A stretch of 64,000 nucleotides of DNA. It comes from Kineosporia sp. R_H_3 (GTDB lineage: Bacteria; Actinomycetota; Actinomycetes; Actinomycetales; Kineosporiaceae). The stretch lies in contig NZ_MWLL01000178.1 of assembly GCF_002198675.1 (NCBI RefSeq), positions 1 to 64,000 of the forward strand, written 5' to 3'. Positions 50,344-58,951 of the stretch are shown here, piece by piece. Below the pieces are notes generated by a model, which saw only the letters and a program-made list of their open reading frames with translations, ran no database searches and was not told the DNA's origin. Numbering within the stretch: the first letter of the stretch is position 1; the number at the start of each line of letters is the position of its first letter. The position numbers and the translations under genes are program-made.

Positions 50344-51930
50344 GTGACCGCTCCGTCGGCCGCCCCGGCGCTCGCTGCCGTGCGCGCCGGGCTCGCGGCC
50401 CGCCTCGACGACCTCGAGCGGCAGCGGTCGGCCGAGGTGGAGCAGCGGCTCCTCGGGGCGCGCGAGGTCGAGGACGAGGCGCTCGCGGCGGGTCTCGACG
50501 TCGAGGCCATGCGGGCCCGGCTCGTCGTCGCCGACATGCTGCTGCGCCTGGGTGACAGCACCCGTGCCGCCCAGCTCGCCGTCGAGGTCAACGGCTGGGC
50601 CACCCAGGAGGGTCCGCGCTCGCTGCGGTCGCGGAGCCACCTCGTGCTCTCCTCGCTGCTCGAGAGCATCGGGGACGCCGCGTCGTCGCTCGACCACGCC
50701 GTCCGGGCCCTGGAGCTGCTGGACGGTTCCACCCCGGCCCGTCAGCGCGGCAGCACCCTTCTGCGACTGGCGGACGCGGCCGCGCTCGTCGGGGCCGTGG
50801 ACGACGCCCGCAGGCGGTACCGGGAGGCCGGTGGCGTCTTCGCCGCGCTGCGGGACGAGGACCACCAGCTCATCGTCCTGAACAACCTCGCCGTCCTGGA
50901 GTACGAGAGCGGGGACGCGGCCGCCGCCCTCGTCGCGGCCGACCAGCTCGCGCAGCGGTGCGGCGAGGACGGGTTGGACGCGTCGTACGCCGACACCATC
51001 GCCCGCGCGCACCTCGCGGCGGGCGACCTGGCGACGGCCGAGCGGATGGTGCTGCTCGGGTTCCGGCTGCGACAGACGCAGGGCGAGGCCCAGGCGGTCA
51101 CCCCGGCGGAGCTCCTGCTCACGCACGCGGAGGTGCTGCTCGCGCTGGGCCGCGTCGACGAGGCCGCGCAACGGCTCGACGAGTGCACGCTCGTGTGCGA
51201 GGAGCGCGGGCTGCGGGCCGCCTTCGTCCAGACCCTCGAGCTGCGGGCCCGGGTGCACGCGGCCCGCGGCGACCTCGGTGCCGCGTACGCGACCCACCGC
51301 ACCTTCCACGCCGAGTACACGGCCGCCCGGTCCCACCAGCAGGAGGCCGCCGCCCGGACGCGGCAGGCCCTCGCTGAGACGGCGGAGGCGCGGGCCGAGG
51401 CCCGCCGGTTCCGTGAGCAGGCCCGCACCGACCCGCTCACCGACCTGCCGAACCGTCGCTTCGTCGACGAGGAGCTCCCCCGGTTGCTCGCCGAGGCCGC
51501 GCACGAGCCCGGGTGCGTGCTCGCGGCGGTCGTCGACGTCGACCACTTCAAGCAGGTCAACGACGGCTTCTCGCACGACGTGGGCGACGAGGTGCTGCGA
51601 CGGCTCGGGCAGCGGCTGGCCGCCGCCGCGGCCCCCCACGGTTTCGCCGCGCGGCTCGGCGGCGAGGAGTTCCTCGTCCTGCTCCGGTGCGACGACCCCG
51701 GCACCGCGGCGGCCCGGCTGGAGAGGTTGCGCGCGGGCGTGCAGGCGCTGCCGTGGCAGGAGGTCGCGCCGGGCCTCGGCGTCACCGTGAGCATCGGTGC
51801 CGGCCTCGCCGGCCCGGCGGACACCCAGGCGACCCTGCTGCGCCGCGCGGACGAGAACCTGTACCGGGCCAAGGCGCAGGGCCGGAACCGGGTCGTGGGC
51901 GTCACCGGCCCGGATCAGCGTGCGACGTAG
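50344..51930 (+). CDS. TPR-GGDEF diguanylate cyclase
   Basis: This is a 528-aa soluble protein. Residues ~30-320 are helical tetratricopeptide-like repeats (LLRLADAAALVGAVDDARRRY, LNNLAVLEYESGDAAAALVAA). A coiled coil rich in Ala, Glu and Arg (about 325-360) leads to the GGDEF domain starting DPLTDLPNRR. The active-site loop is GGEEF at about 439-443, so cyclase activity is plausible. No RxxD inhibitory site stands five residues before it. It should make cyclic di-GMP in response to a protein or peptide partner of the TPR part. GTG 50344 is chosen; GTG 50329 is possible. The 3' end overlaps the convergent gene by 16 bases. Confidence 0.88.
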   Translation: MTAPSAAPALAAVRAGLAARLDDLERQRSAEVEQRLLGAREVEDEALAAGLDVEAMRARLVVADMLLRLGDSTRAAQLAVEVNGWATQEGPRSLRSRSHLVLSSLLESIGDAASSLDHAVRALELLDGSTPARQRGSTLLRLADAAALVGAVDDARRRYREAGGVFAALRDEDHQLIVLNNLAVLEYESGDAAAALVAADQLAQRCGEDGLDASYADTIARAHLAAGDLATAERMVLLGFRLRQTQGEAQAVTPAELLLTHAEVLLALGRVDEAAQRLDECTLVCEERGLRAAFVQTLELRARVHAARGDLGAAYATHRTFHAEYTAARSHQQEAAARTRQALAETAEARAEARRFREQARTDPLTDLPNRRFVDEELPRLLAEAAHEPGCVLAAVVDVDHFKQVNDGFSHDVGDEVLRRLGQRLAAAAAPHGFAARLGGEEFLVLLRCDDPGTAAARLERLRAGVQALPWQEVAPGLGVTVSIGAGLAGPADTQATLLRRADENLYRAKAQGRNRVVGVTGPDQRAT

Positions 51931-52634
51931 ACCGTGTTCGCGGACCGGCCGCGGGTCAACGGGTTCGCGAAGGTGACGACATGCGCCTCGACGCGGTCGA
52001 AGACCGCGCGCAGCACCTCGAGGAACGCCTCGTCCGGCGGGTCGTCGGACCACAGCGCGAAGACCCCGCCGGGGTGCAGGTGCCCGGTCAGCCGTCGGAG
52101 CCCGTCGACGGTGTAGAACGCGGCGTGGCTCGGGTGCAGGACGTGGGCCGGGGTGTGGTCGATGTCGACGAGGACGGCGTGGAACCGCCGGCCCGGCGCC
52201 TCGGGGTCGTACCCGTCGTCCGCCGCGGTCGACGCGAAGAAGTCCCCGCGGACCAGCCGGACCCGGGGGTCGGCGGCCAGCCCGACGGTGTCCGGGAGCA
52301 GGTCGCGCTCGTGCCAGTCGACCACCTCGGCGAGCGCCTCGACGACGACGAGTGCCCCGACGCGGGCGTCCTCCAGCACGGTCCTCGCGGTGTAGCCCAG
52401 CCCGAGCCCGCCGACGACGACGTCGAGAGCGCCGCCGTCCGGGTCGGGGAGAGCGGCCAGACCGAGCCGGGCCAGCTCGACCTCGGCCACGGTGAACAGG
52501 CTCGACATGAGGAACTCGTCGCCGAGCTTGACCTCGAAGACGTCGACGCCGAGCGTCGGCTCGACCCGCCGGCGCAGGCTGATCTCGCCCATCGCCGTGG
52601 CGGCCCACGCGAGCTCCTCGAACCGAGCACCCAC
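51915..52634 (-). CDS. Spermidine-synthase-like methyltransferase-fold protein
   Basis: This is a 239-aa Rossmann protein of the spermidine synthase-like group. DVVVGGLGLGYTARTVLE is motif I, VVVEALAEVVDW carries the acidic residue of motif II, and VLVDIDHTP follows. The polyamine gate Asp/Tyr set of true SpeE is not obvious, so the substrate may differ. GTG 52634 follows GAGGGG; the longer frame to 52688 lacks a ribosome site. It overlaps the convergent TPR-GGDEF gene by 16 bases and is divergent from hsp20. Confidence 0.82.
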   Translation of the reverse strand: MGARFEELAWAATAMGEISLRRRVEPTLGVDVFEVKLGDEFLMSSLFTVAEVELARLGLAALPDPDGGALDVVVGGLGLGYTARTVLEDARVGALVVVEALAEVVDWHERDLLPDTVGLAADPRVRLVRGDFFASTAADDGYDPEAPGRRFHAVLVDIDHTPAHVLHPSHAAFYTVDGLRRLTGHLHPGGVFALWSDDPPDEAFLEVLRAVFDRVEAHVVTFANPLTRGRSANTVYVAR

Positions 52635-52778
52635 GGTGCATCCCCTCGTCGAGGCCGCGGCGGTGAGGTCACCCGGTCGGCGCGCCAAGGTACCGCGCAG
52701 GGATCGGCCGCACCCCCGGCGACCTGCCGTGACGGTGCGGGGACGACGCTCCGACGGGCCGGGCCGGACGCCGCAGAT

Positions 52779-52805
52779 CTGGCACTCTCCTACCGAGAGT
52801 GCTAA
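52779..52805 (+). promoter_or_regulatory. CIRCE element (HrcA operator) upstream of hsp20
   Basis: CTGGCACTC, nine bases, then GAGTGCTAA: the right arm is a perfect CIRCE half and the left arm matches the TTAGCACTC consensus at 7 of 9 positions, with the exact 9-base spacing. TAATCT at 52803-52808 may be the -10 box, so HrcA bound here would block initiation. It is 66 bases upstream of the hsp20 ATG. No hrcA gene lies in the window. Confidence 0.85.
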
Positions 52806-52870
52806 TCTCGATGCCGCACGGAGCCGCCCGCCAGGGTGGTGGGCGGTCCGATCTCGTGGAGGAGGACGCC

Positions 52871-53338
52871 ATGACCGTGCTTCGTTTCGACCCGTTCCGC
52901 GACCTCGACCGCCTCACCGAGCAGATGCTCGGAGTGCCCGCCGGCTCGGCCCGGGCACCGCGGTTCATGCCGATGGACCTCTACCGTTCGGGCGACCACT
53001 ACGTCGTCCACGCCGACCTGCCTGGCATCGACCCCGGGTCGGTCGACGTCAGCGTCGACAGCGGGACCCTGACGATCCGCGCCGAGCGCAGCGCCCGCAC
53101 CGAGCAGTCCGTGCAGTGGCTCGCGAGCGAGCGCTTCACCGGCTCCTTCATGCGGCAGCTGTCCCTCGGCGAGGGCGTCGACGCCGACCGCATCGCCGCG
53201 ACCTACGAGAACGGTGTGCTCACCGTGACGATCCCGATCGCCGAGAAGGCCAAGCCGCGCCGGATCGAGGTCGAGGTGCGCACCGAACAGAACGTCGTCC
53301 CCGGCTCCGCCGAGCAGGCCCAGGTGACGACGGGCTGA
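52871..53338 (+). CDS. hsp20: Small heat shock protein Hsp20
   Basis: This is a 155-aa alpha-crystallin-type chaperone. The N-terminus FDPFRDLDRLTEQML is typical. The alpha-crystallin domain (about 38-140) contains DLYRSGDHYVVHADLPGIDP and the strand ENGVLTVTIPIAE, whose IPI serves as an IxI-like motif. It holds unfolding proteins for refolding by other chaperones. GGAGGAGGA precedes the ATG. CIRCE control indicates heat induction through HrcA, and a terminator hairpin follows. Confidence 0.95.
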   Translation: MTVLRFDPFRDLDRLTEQMLGVPAGSARAPRFMPMDLYRSGDHYVVHADLPGIDPGSVDVSVDSGTLTIRAERSARTEQSVQWLASERFTGSFMRQLSLGEGVDADRIAATYENGVLTVTIPIAEKAKPRRIEVEVRTEQNVVPGSAEQAQVTTG

Positions 53339-53374
53339 CCCCGTCCGCACGCGGGAGCGCAACGCAGGGCGCAC

Positions 53375-53402
53375 GGCCCGGCCCGGTCGTCCGGGCCGGG
53401 CC
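53375..53402. terminator. hsp20 terminator hairpin
   Basis: Perfect 12-bp arms (53375-53386 and 53391-53402) enclose a TCGT loop, 37 bases after the hsp20 stop and 18 bases before the stop of the convergent MCP gene. It can serve both genes. Confidence 0.75.
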
Positions 53403-53420
53403 GCGCGGCCCGGTGCGACG

Positions 53421-55475
53421 TCAGGTCCCGACGCGGACGTGGTCGAGGAGCTCGGCGAGCGCCGCGGGATCGCTGCCGTCGAAGGCCAGCCCGAGGTGCG
53501 TCCCCCGGCCACCGGGGGCCGTCCGCGCCACGTGGGCGGCGACCGGCCGGCTCCCGCCGGGAACGGCCACCCGGACCGCCGTCCCGACCGGCACCGGGTC
53601 GGCGACCTCGACGCGGGCGCCCGACGGGCTCACGTCGAGGACGCGTGCCTCGGTCGGGGGCGGCCCGCCGTCCCGGGTCAGGACGACCGTGCCGGAGCCC
53701 GGGAAACGTTCGTGACCGCGCCGCTCGATCGTGTCGGTGACGGTGCTCAGGTCGCCGACGCGCTGCATGGCCTCGCGGAGCCGGTCGTCGAGGCCGGCCA
53801 TGGTCTCCCGCTGCTCGGCGGTGATGCCGAGCAGCTCGCCGGCCTGGGTCCGGACCCCGCCGACGACCGTCGACAGCTCCTCGATCGCGCCGGTGAGCGC
53901 CGAGACGTCCTGCTGCAACGCGGTCAACGTCCCGGTGATCTGACCCGTCGAGGTCGCCGTGCTCGCCGCGAGCTGCTTGACCTCGTCCGCCACCACGGCG
54001 AAGCCGCGGCCCGCGTGCCCGGCACGCGCCGCCTCGATGGTCGCGTTGAGGGCCAGCAGGTGGGTCTGCGCGGCGACGGTCGCGATCGTGTCGATGATGC
54101 CGCCGACCTGACGCAGGTTCGTCGTGGCGTCGTCCGCGGTCCGCTGGCCCGTCGCGACGACGGCCTGGGCGGTGCGGGTCACCTCCGCGGCCGCGGACGC
54201 ACGGTCGTCGATCGCCGTCACGGTCGTGCGGACCGCCTCGGCGCGTGCCGTGACCTCCCGCAGCTCCACCATCACGGCGACGACGGTGTCGTCGACCGCG
54301 GCCTGCGCCCGCTCCCGGAGCATGCGGGCCGAGGCCCGCTGCTGCTCCTGGGCCTCACGCGCCTGCTGCTCACGCTCGGCCGTCGCCCCGGCGAGCGCCT
54401 CGTCCTGCGCGGCGAGCGAGTCGAGCATCCGGTTGATGTCCAGGCTCAGCCCGGCCAGGGCACCTGAGCCCTGCTCGGCGACCCGGACCGAGCGGTCGCC
54501 GGTGAGGACGACCTGCTCGGTGGCGGCCCGCAGCGGGCGGACGCGGCGGCGGACCTCGCGGGACGACGTCCACAGGGCCACGCCGAGGACGAGCAGCCCG
54601 AGGCCGCCGGTCAGGGTCATGAGCCGGGTCGACACCCGGACGGCCTCGGCGTGGATGGGCCGGGGACGGTCGGCGCGCAGGACGACGGCGCCGCCCCCGA
54701 CGGCCGGCACCCGGACGCCGAGGTCGATGCGGCCGTCGTCCCGGACCTCGGTGCTCACGCCCAGGTCGCCGAACCGGCTGGCCAGCGTCGCGGCCGACCG
54801 GACCGCCGCGGCCTCCGTCCTGACCCCGAGCGGCATCGACAGCTCGTCGCCCAGTGCCGCCGCCCCCTGCCCGGTCAGCGCCCGCAGGAAGACGAGGCCG
54901 CCGACGTCGGCGCCGCGGGCGTCGGAGCGGCGCGCGGCGAAGCCGCAGAAGACGTACGCCTCGGTCGCGGCCCGGACCGTCCCGCAGCGGCCGTCACCGG
55001 CCTGCGCCGAGCGGTCGTAGAGGGCGCCGAGCACCCGGGCGTCGAGCCCTGCCGGCAGGGCGGCGTACTCGTCGCCGGCCGCGAGCCCGCCGGCCCGCAC
55101 CGCACCGTCGAGGCCGACCGCCACGACGCCGTCCAGGCCGTAGATGCCCCGCACGTCGGCCGGTGGGAAGTCGCTCGCGAACGCCGCCCGGTCGCCCTTC
55201 GCCAGGTCGGCGTACGAGGCGTCCCAGATCGAGTTCGTCGCCCCGTAGTTGCGCAGCAGCGACATCCAGGACTCCAGCCCGACCCGGATCCGCTCGGCGT
55301 CCTGGGACACCTGGGTCGCCTCGAGCCGGTCGAAGGCCGACGTCGCCACCTGCCGCTGCGCGAGGAAACCCAGCCCCATCAACGACGCCACGGCGACCGA
55401 GGCGACCGCCGCGGAGCTCCCGAGCATCCGCGCGAGCCGGGACCGTCCGTTCAGTGCACTCACGCACCTGTGCAT
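53421..55475 (-). CDS. Methyl-accepting chemotaxis-like receptor with CHASE4 and C-terminal PilZ domain
   Basis: This is a 684-aa receptor. A membrane helix at about 18-38 is followed by an external CHASE4-like domain (about 45-275), a second helix near 285-305, a HAMP segment and a coiled-coil signalling domain with the hairpin tip [36 protein letters not shown] split across about 480-515. The last ~95 residues ([35 protein letters not shown]) form a PilZ domain with the DxSxxG motif, which binds cyclic di-GMP. ATG 55475 is taken; GTG 55463 follows AGG and is possible. No che or flagellar genes lie here. Confidence 0.88.
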   Translation of the reverse strand: MHRCVSALNGRSRLARMLGSSAAVASVAVASLMGLGFLAQRQVATSAFDRLEATQVSQDAERIRVGLESWMSLLRNYGATNSIWDASYADLAKGDRAAFASDFPPADVRGIYGLDGVVAVGLDGAVRAGGLAAGDEYAALPAGLDARVLGALYDRSAQAGDGRCGTVRAATEAYVFCGFAARRSDARGADVGGLVFLRALTGQGAAALGDELSMPLGVRTEAAAVRSAATLASRFGDLGVSTEVRDDGRIDLGVRVPAVGGGAVVLRADRPRPIHAEAVRVSTRLMTLTGGLGLLVLGVALWTSSREVRRRVRPLRAATEQVVLTGDRSVRVAEQGSGALAGLSLDINRMLDSLAAQDEALAGATAEREQQAREAQEQQRASARMLRERAQAAVDDTVVAVMVELREVTARAEAVRTTVTAIDDRASAAAEVTRTAQAVVATGQRTADDATTNLRQVGGIIDTIATVAAQTHLLALNATIEAARAGHAGRGFAVVADEVKQLAASTATSTGQITGTLTALQQDVSALTGAIEELSTVVGGVRTQAGELLGITAEQRETMAGLDDRLREAMQRVGDLSTVTDTIERRGHERFPGSGTVVLTRDGGPPPTEARVLDVSPSGARVEVADPVPVGTAVRVAVPGGSRPVAAHVARTAPGGRGTHLGLAFDGSDPAALAELLDHVRVGT

Positions 55476-55537
55476 CGTCCGCAGGCGAACGACTCTTGAG
55501 GCCGACGGTCCGCGCACCACGGCGCAGGCAGTCTGGA

Positions 55538-55559
55538 CGGCAGGACATCTGTCCTGCCG
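55538..55559. promoter_or_regulatory. 22-bp perfect dyad between MCP and DUF6069 genes
   Basis: CGGCAGGACA (55538-55547) and TGTCCTGCCG (55550-55559) are perfect reverse complements around TC. It lies in the divergent gap, about 60 bases upstream of the receptor start and 85 upstream of the membrane protein start. It is a good candidate operator, or a short hairpin. TAGCGT at 55601-55606 could be the plus-strand -10 box. Confidence 0.5.
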
Positions 55560-55643
55560 GACCGTGGATCCGCGGCCCTGCCGCGGCCCTGCACGCCTGC
55601 CTAGCGTCGACAGCGACACCGGACGACGCACGGAGGAACCGTC

Positions 55644-56072
55644 ATGACGACCGCACCCACGACCACCGGCGGCAGGCAGACCCTCTGCGGGGACGACCGC
55701 AGCATCCTGCGATCCCTGTCCGTCACCGTCCCGGCGGCGGCCGGCGCCGCCCTGGCCCTCTGGGCGGCCGCCCGGCTTGCCGGCGTGGATCTCACGGTGC
55801 GCACCGGCGACGGGACGACGACCGTCGGCTGGCCGGCCGTGCTCCTGGCGAGCGCCGTCGCCACCGCGGCCGGGACGACGACCCTCGTCCTCCTGCACCG
55901 CCGGCTGCGTCGCGGGCGGACGATCGGCTTCTGGCTCGCCACCGTCGTGCTGCTGCTCTCGCTGGTCGTCGGACCGCTCGGTGCGACGACGACGGCCGCC
56001 GCCTTCGTCCTCGGCACGATGCACGCCGTCGTCTGGGGCGTCCTCGTCGGACCGGTCCGCCGGCGGCGCTGA
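55644..56072 (+). CDS. DUF6069-like four-helix membrane protein
   Basis: This is a 142-aa membrane protein with helices near 27-47, 63-84, 96-112 and 115-135. The pattern [27 protein letters not shown] followed by a short polar hairpin ([11 protein letters not shown]) and [14 protein letters not shown] is typical of DUF6069 proteins of actinobacteria, whose role is unknown. GGAGGAACC precedes the ATG. The downstream histidine kinase starts 40 bases after the stop on the same strand, so it may be part of the same unit. Confidence 0.78.
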   Translation: MTTAPTTTGGRQTLCGDDRSILRSLSVTVPAAAGAALALWAAARLAGVDLTVRTGDGTTTVGWPAVLLASAVATAAGTTTLVLLHRRLRRGRTIGFWLATVVLLLSLVVGPLGATTTAAAFVLGTMHAVVWGVLVGPVRRRR

Positions 56073-56112
56073 ATACTGGACCGGACACCGGGGCGATGCG
56101 GGGGGAGGGCCG

Positions 56113-57327
56113 ATGAGCGCGCAGGAGCGTTGCGCCACGGAGCAGGGCATGCCGCGGTGGGTCCGCAGCCGCGGCGCGCTGCTCGGCGCGATGGCGGTCT
56201 GGCTGCCGCTCCTGCTGGCTGAGCCGGCCGCCCAGGTGGCCGGGCTGCGGCCGGCGTGGCCGTCGTGGCTGGGGCTGGCCGTGGCCGCGGCCGCGTTCCT
56301 CGGGTGCGGCGTCGTCGGCAGCACGCCGCGGCGGACGGCCCGCGGCGCGCACCCGGTCGGCACCGCCCTGCTCGTCGTCCTGGCGGTCACGACACTCCTC
56401 CTGGTGAGCCGCTCCGCCGACTCGGCGGCGCTCTTCTCGCTGCTCGTCATCGCGGCCGTCGTGGTGCTCGACGGCCGGCCGGGGCTCGTCGCGGTGGGCG
56501 TCGTGACGGCCCTGTCCGCGGTCACCGTGTGGGCGGCCGGCGGGACGGCGGGGCGGCTCAGCGGGACCGTCGTCGTCACCGCCCTGTCGGGGCTGGGCTC
56601 CTGGACCTTCCGACGGTTGTTCGCCGTCATCGCCGAGCTCGCCGCGACCCGTGAGGCGCTCGCGCGGGTCGCGGTCGAGCAGGAGCGGGAGCGCTTCTCC
56701 CGGGACCTGCACGACCTGCTCGGCCACACGCTGTCGGTCGTCGTCGTCAAGGCGCAGGCGGTGCGGCGGCTGGCCGCGCGCGACGCCGGGGCTGCCGCGC
56801 AGCACGGCGCCGACATCGAGGTGATCGGCCGCCGCGCGCTCTCGGAGGTACGCCAGGCGGTCGCCGGCTACCGCGGCACCGGCCTGGCGGCCGAGCTCGA
56901 CCGGGCGGTCGGTGCACTGGCCGCCGCCGGGATCACGGCGACCGTGACCGGGGCGCCCGCGTCCGGTGCGCTGCCGGACGAGGTCGACGAGCTGTTCGGC
57001 TGGGTCGTCCGCGAAGGGAGCACCAACGTCATCCGGCACTCGGGGGCGCGGCGGTGCGTCGTCACGTGCTCGCAGACCGCCGGCACGGCCCGGATCGCGA
57101 TCGCGGACGACGGCCGCGGCGTCGCAGCGGCCGGGACCGCGGCGACGGGTGCGGCGACGGGTGCGGCGACGGGCCCGCGCGGCAACGGGCTGGCCGGTCT
57201 GCGCGAGCGTGTCGGGGCGGCGGGCGGGCGACTCGCGTCCGGACCCTCGGACTCCGGGTTCGACCTGTCGGTCGAGGTGCCCGTCCCGCAGCCCCTCCCG
57301 CAGCAGGCGGTCGGGGCGGCCCGGTGA
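56113..57327 (+). CDS. DesK-like sensor histidine kinase
   Basis: This is a 404-aa kinase with about six membrane helices in the first ~170 residues, then a HisKA_3 domain with [14 protein letters not shown] (phospho-His near 200). The HATPase domain follows, with [21 protein letters not shown] and [14 protein letters not shown] four-unit Ala-Thr-Gly repeat (TGAATGAAT) interrupts the ATP lid and comes from a short DNA direct repeat near 57145-57175. Its GTGA overlap with the response regulator gene marks a two-component pair. The stimulus is probably membrane-related, as in DesK, but is unknown. Confidence 0.92.
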   Translation: MSAQERCATEQGMPRWVRSRGALLGAMAVWLPLLLAEPAAQVAGLRPAWPSWLGLAVAAAAFLGCGVVGSTPRRTARGAHPVGTALLVVLAVTTLLLVSRSADSAALFSLLVIAAVVVLDGRPGLVAVGVVTALSAVTVWAAGGTAGRLSGTVVVTALSGLGSWTFRRLFAVIAELAATREALARVAVEQERERFSRDLHDLLGHTLSVVVVKAQAVRRLAARDAGAAAQHGADIEVIGRRALSEVRQAVAGYRGTGLAAELDRAVGALAAAGITATVTGAPASGALPDEVDELFGWVVREGSTNVIRHSGARRCVVTCSQTAGTARIAIADDGRGVAAAGTAATGAATGAATGPRGNGLAGLRERVGAAGGRLASGPSDSGFDLSVEVPVPQPLPQQAVGAAR

Positions 57328-57929
57328 TCAGGATCCTCCTCGCCGAGGACCAGGCGATGCTCCGCGGGGCGCTCGCCGTCCTGCTCGACCTCGAGCCCGA
57401 CCTGGAGGTCGTGGCACAGGTGGGGCGGGCCGACGAGATCGTGCCGGCGGCGCTGCGGACCGCGCCGGACGTCGCGCTCCTCGACATCGAGCTGCCCGGG
57501 GGCAACGGCATCGACGCCGCGCGGGACCTGCTGGCCGCGGTGCCGGCCTGCGCCGTCGTCATCGTCACGACGTTCGCGCGACCCGGCTACCTCCGGCGTG
57601 CGACGGACGCCGGGGCGCGGGGCTTCCTCGTCAAGGACGGGCCCGTCGAAGGCCTCGCGGAGGCGGTCCGGACCGTCGTCGCCGGCGGGACCGTCGTCGA
57701 CCCCGAGCTCGCGACGAGCGCACTGACCGCCGGCGCGAGCCCCCTGACCGAGCGCGAGCGCGCCGTCCTCGCGGCGGCCGAGGACGGCTCGACGGTCCTC
57801 GACATGGCGAACCGCCTGCACCTGTCCCGGAGCACGGTCCGCAACTACCTCTCCGCGGCGATCGGCAAGACCGGGACGCGCAACCGGATCGAGGCCCTGC
57901 GCGCCGCGCGCGACCGCGGCTGGCTCTGA
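57324..57929 (+). CDS. DesR-like NarL-family response regulator
   Basis: This is a 201-aa regulator. The receiver shows AED in ILLAEDQAML, the phosphoacceptor Asp in VALLDIELPGG and the Lys in GFLVKDGPV. The C-terminal LuxR-type helix-turn-helix (about 135-198) reads LTERERAVLAAAEDGSTVLDMANRLHLSRSTVRNYL. The GTG overlaps the kinase stop by 4 bases. It is the partner of the kinase and may control the DUF6069 gene just upstream, as such pairs often control a neighbouring membrane protein. Confidence 0.93.
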   Translation: MIRILLAEDQAMLRGALAVLLDLEPDLEVVAQVGRADEIVPAALRTAPDVALLDIELPGGNGIDAARDLLAAVPACAVVIVTTFARPGYLRRATDAGARGFLVKDGPVEGLAEAVRTVVAGGTVVDPELATSALTAGASPLTERERAVLAAAEDGSTVLDMANRLHLSRSTVRNYLSAAIGKTGTRNRIEALRAARDRGWL

Positions 57930-58080
57930 CACGGTCGGCGACCGGTCCCGGCCGGGACGTTCCGCAGGTGGCGCCGCCGACCGCCCGGAGAACAATGGGA
58001 GTGCTCGCACGCGACCGCGCCACGCGCCATCCGGACCGGGACGGTCCGGCACCGGCCGGCCGGGTGCAGAAGGAGGAGCC

Positions 58081-58470
58081 ATGACTCCCAGCGCCCCGAG
58101 CACCGCGGACCTGCGGCGCGGCACCGCCGAGCGGGCCTACGCGCAGCTCGGCCACTCGCCCTCACCTCGCCCGCTCCTCGCGGTCCACTGCGCGGCCGCC
58201 CACCACGTCGCCACCCTCTACGCCACCCCCGCGGGCGCCGTGTTCGTCTCGGTGCCGTGGGCCCACGGCCACGGCGACCGCGACCGGCACGACGCCGCGC
58301 ACCACGGCGGCCACCGGGACCGGCCCTACGTCGACTGGGTCGACCCGGACGGCGGGGGCACGCTCGACGACCCGCTGCCGGCCGGCTGCGAGTGCGGGCC
58401 CCGGTCGCTGTCCCGGCGGCTGCTCCTCAAGGCCGTCGCGGCCGGGGAGCGCCGGATGGTCATCGACTGA
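58081..58470 (+). CDS. Hypothetical His-rich protein
   Basis: This 129-aa soluble protein has an AAGGAGGAG ribosome site. The centre is rich in His and Asp (WAHGHGDRDRHDAAHHGG HRDRPYVDW region, about 60-85), and a CECGP pair stands near 103-107, so metal binding is plausible. The C-terminus SRRLLLKAVAAGERRMVI looks like a helix and strand. I recognise no family. It is monocistronic, with its own upstream spacer of about 150 bases. Confidence 0.7.
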   Translation: MTPSAPSTADLRRGTAERAYAQLGHSPSPRPLLAVHCAAAHHVATLYATPAGAVFVSVPWAHGHGDRDRHDAAHHGGHRDRPYVDWVDPDGGGTLDDPLPAGCECGPRSLSRRLLLKAVAAGERRMVID

Positions 58471-58494
58471 CCGGCGCCGCGCACGTCACGGCCG

Positions 58495-58860
58495 TCACTC
58501 GACGAAGTCGGCCGCGAGGTGCTCCGGCGCGCGCATCCGCCAGGCGTCGGTGACGAGCTCGGTGAGGCGCGCGACGTCCACCGTCCCGAGCCGCAGCATG
58601 ACCAGCGGCACGTCGCCGTAGCCGGGCGCGGTGAAGAACCTCTCCGGCTCGCCGAGCAGGAGTGCCTGCTTCTCGTCCTCGTCGCCGACGAACAGGACGG
58701 CGACGTCGGTGCGGATCTCGCGCGGTCTGCCGGGCCGGCGCTCGGGGTACGACCACACGAAGCCCTTGCCGCCGACGCGGAAGTCGAAGCCGGCGCTCGG
58801 CACCTCCTCGACGTGGGGCAGCGCGCGGGCCAGCCGGCGCACGTCGTCCGCGTCAGCCAT
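58495..58860 (-). CDS. MmcQ/YjbR family protein
   Basis: This is a 121-aa YjbR fold protein. ADADDVRRLARALPHVEEVPSAG, then FDFRVGGKGFVWSYP and LVTDAWRMRAPEHLA, are characteristic. The fold is called DNA-binding-like, but no function is established. The ATG at 58860 gives the family N-terminus. It ends 24 bases from the convergent His-rich gene. Confidence 0.88.
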   Translation of the reverse strand: MADADDVRRLARALPHVEEVPSAGFDFRVGGKGFVWSYPERRPGRPREIRTDVAVLFVGDEDEKQALLLGEPERFFTAPGYGDVPLVMLRLGTVDVARLTELVTDAWRMRAPEHLAADFVE

Positions 58861-58951
58861 CGGGAACCGTTCTGCCGGAGGTCTTCTGCATCCCTCAGAC
58901 GCTACCCCGCCGGGCACGTCCCCCGACCGGTCCGGACCCGGGCGCGCGCCG

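Noticed and set aside
57140-57180. Short GC-rich direct repeats
   Set aside because: They encode an in-frame Ala-Thr-Gly run in the kinase ATP lid and do not look like a mobile or regulatory element.
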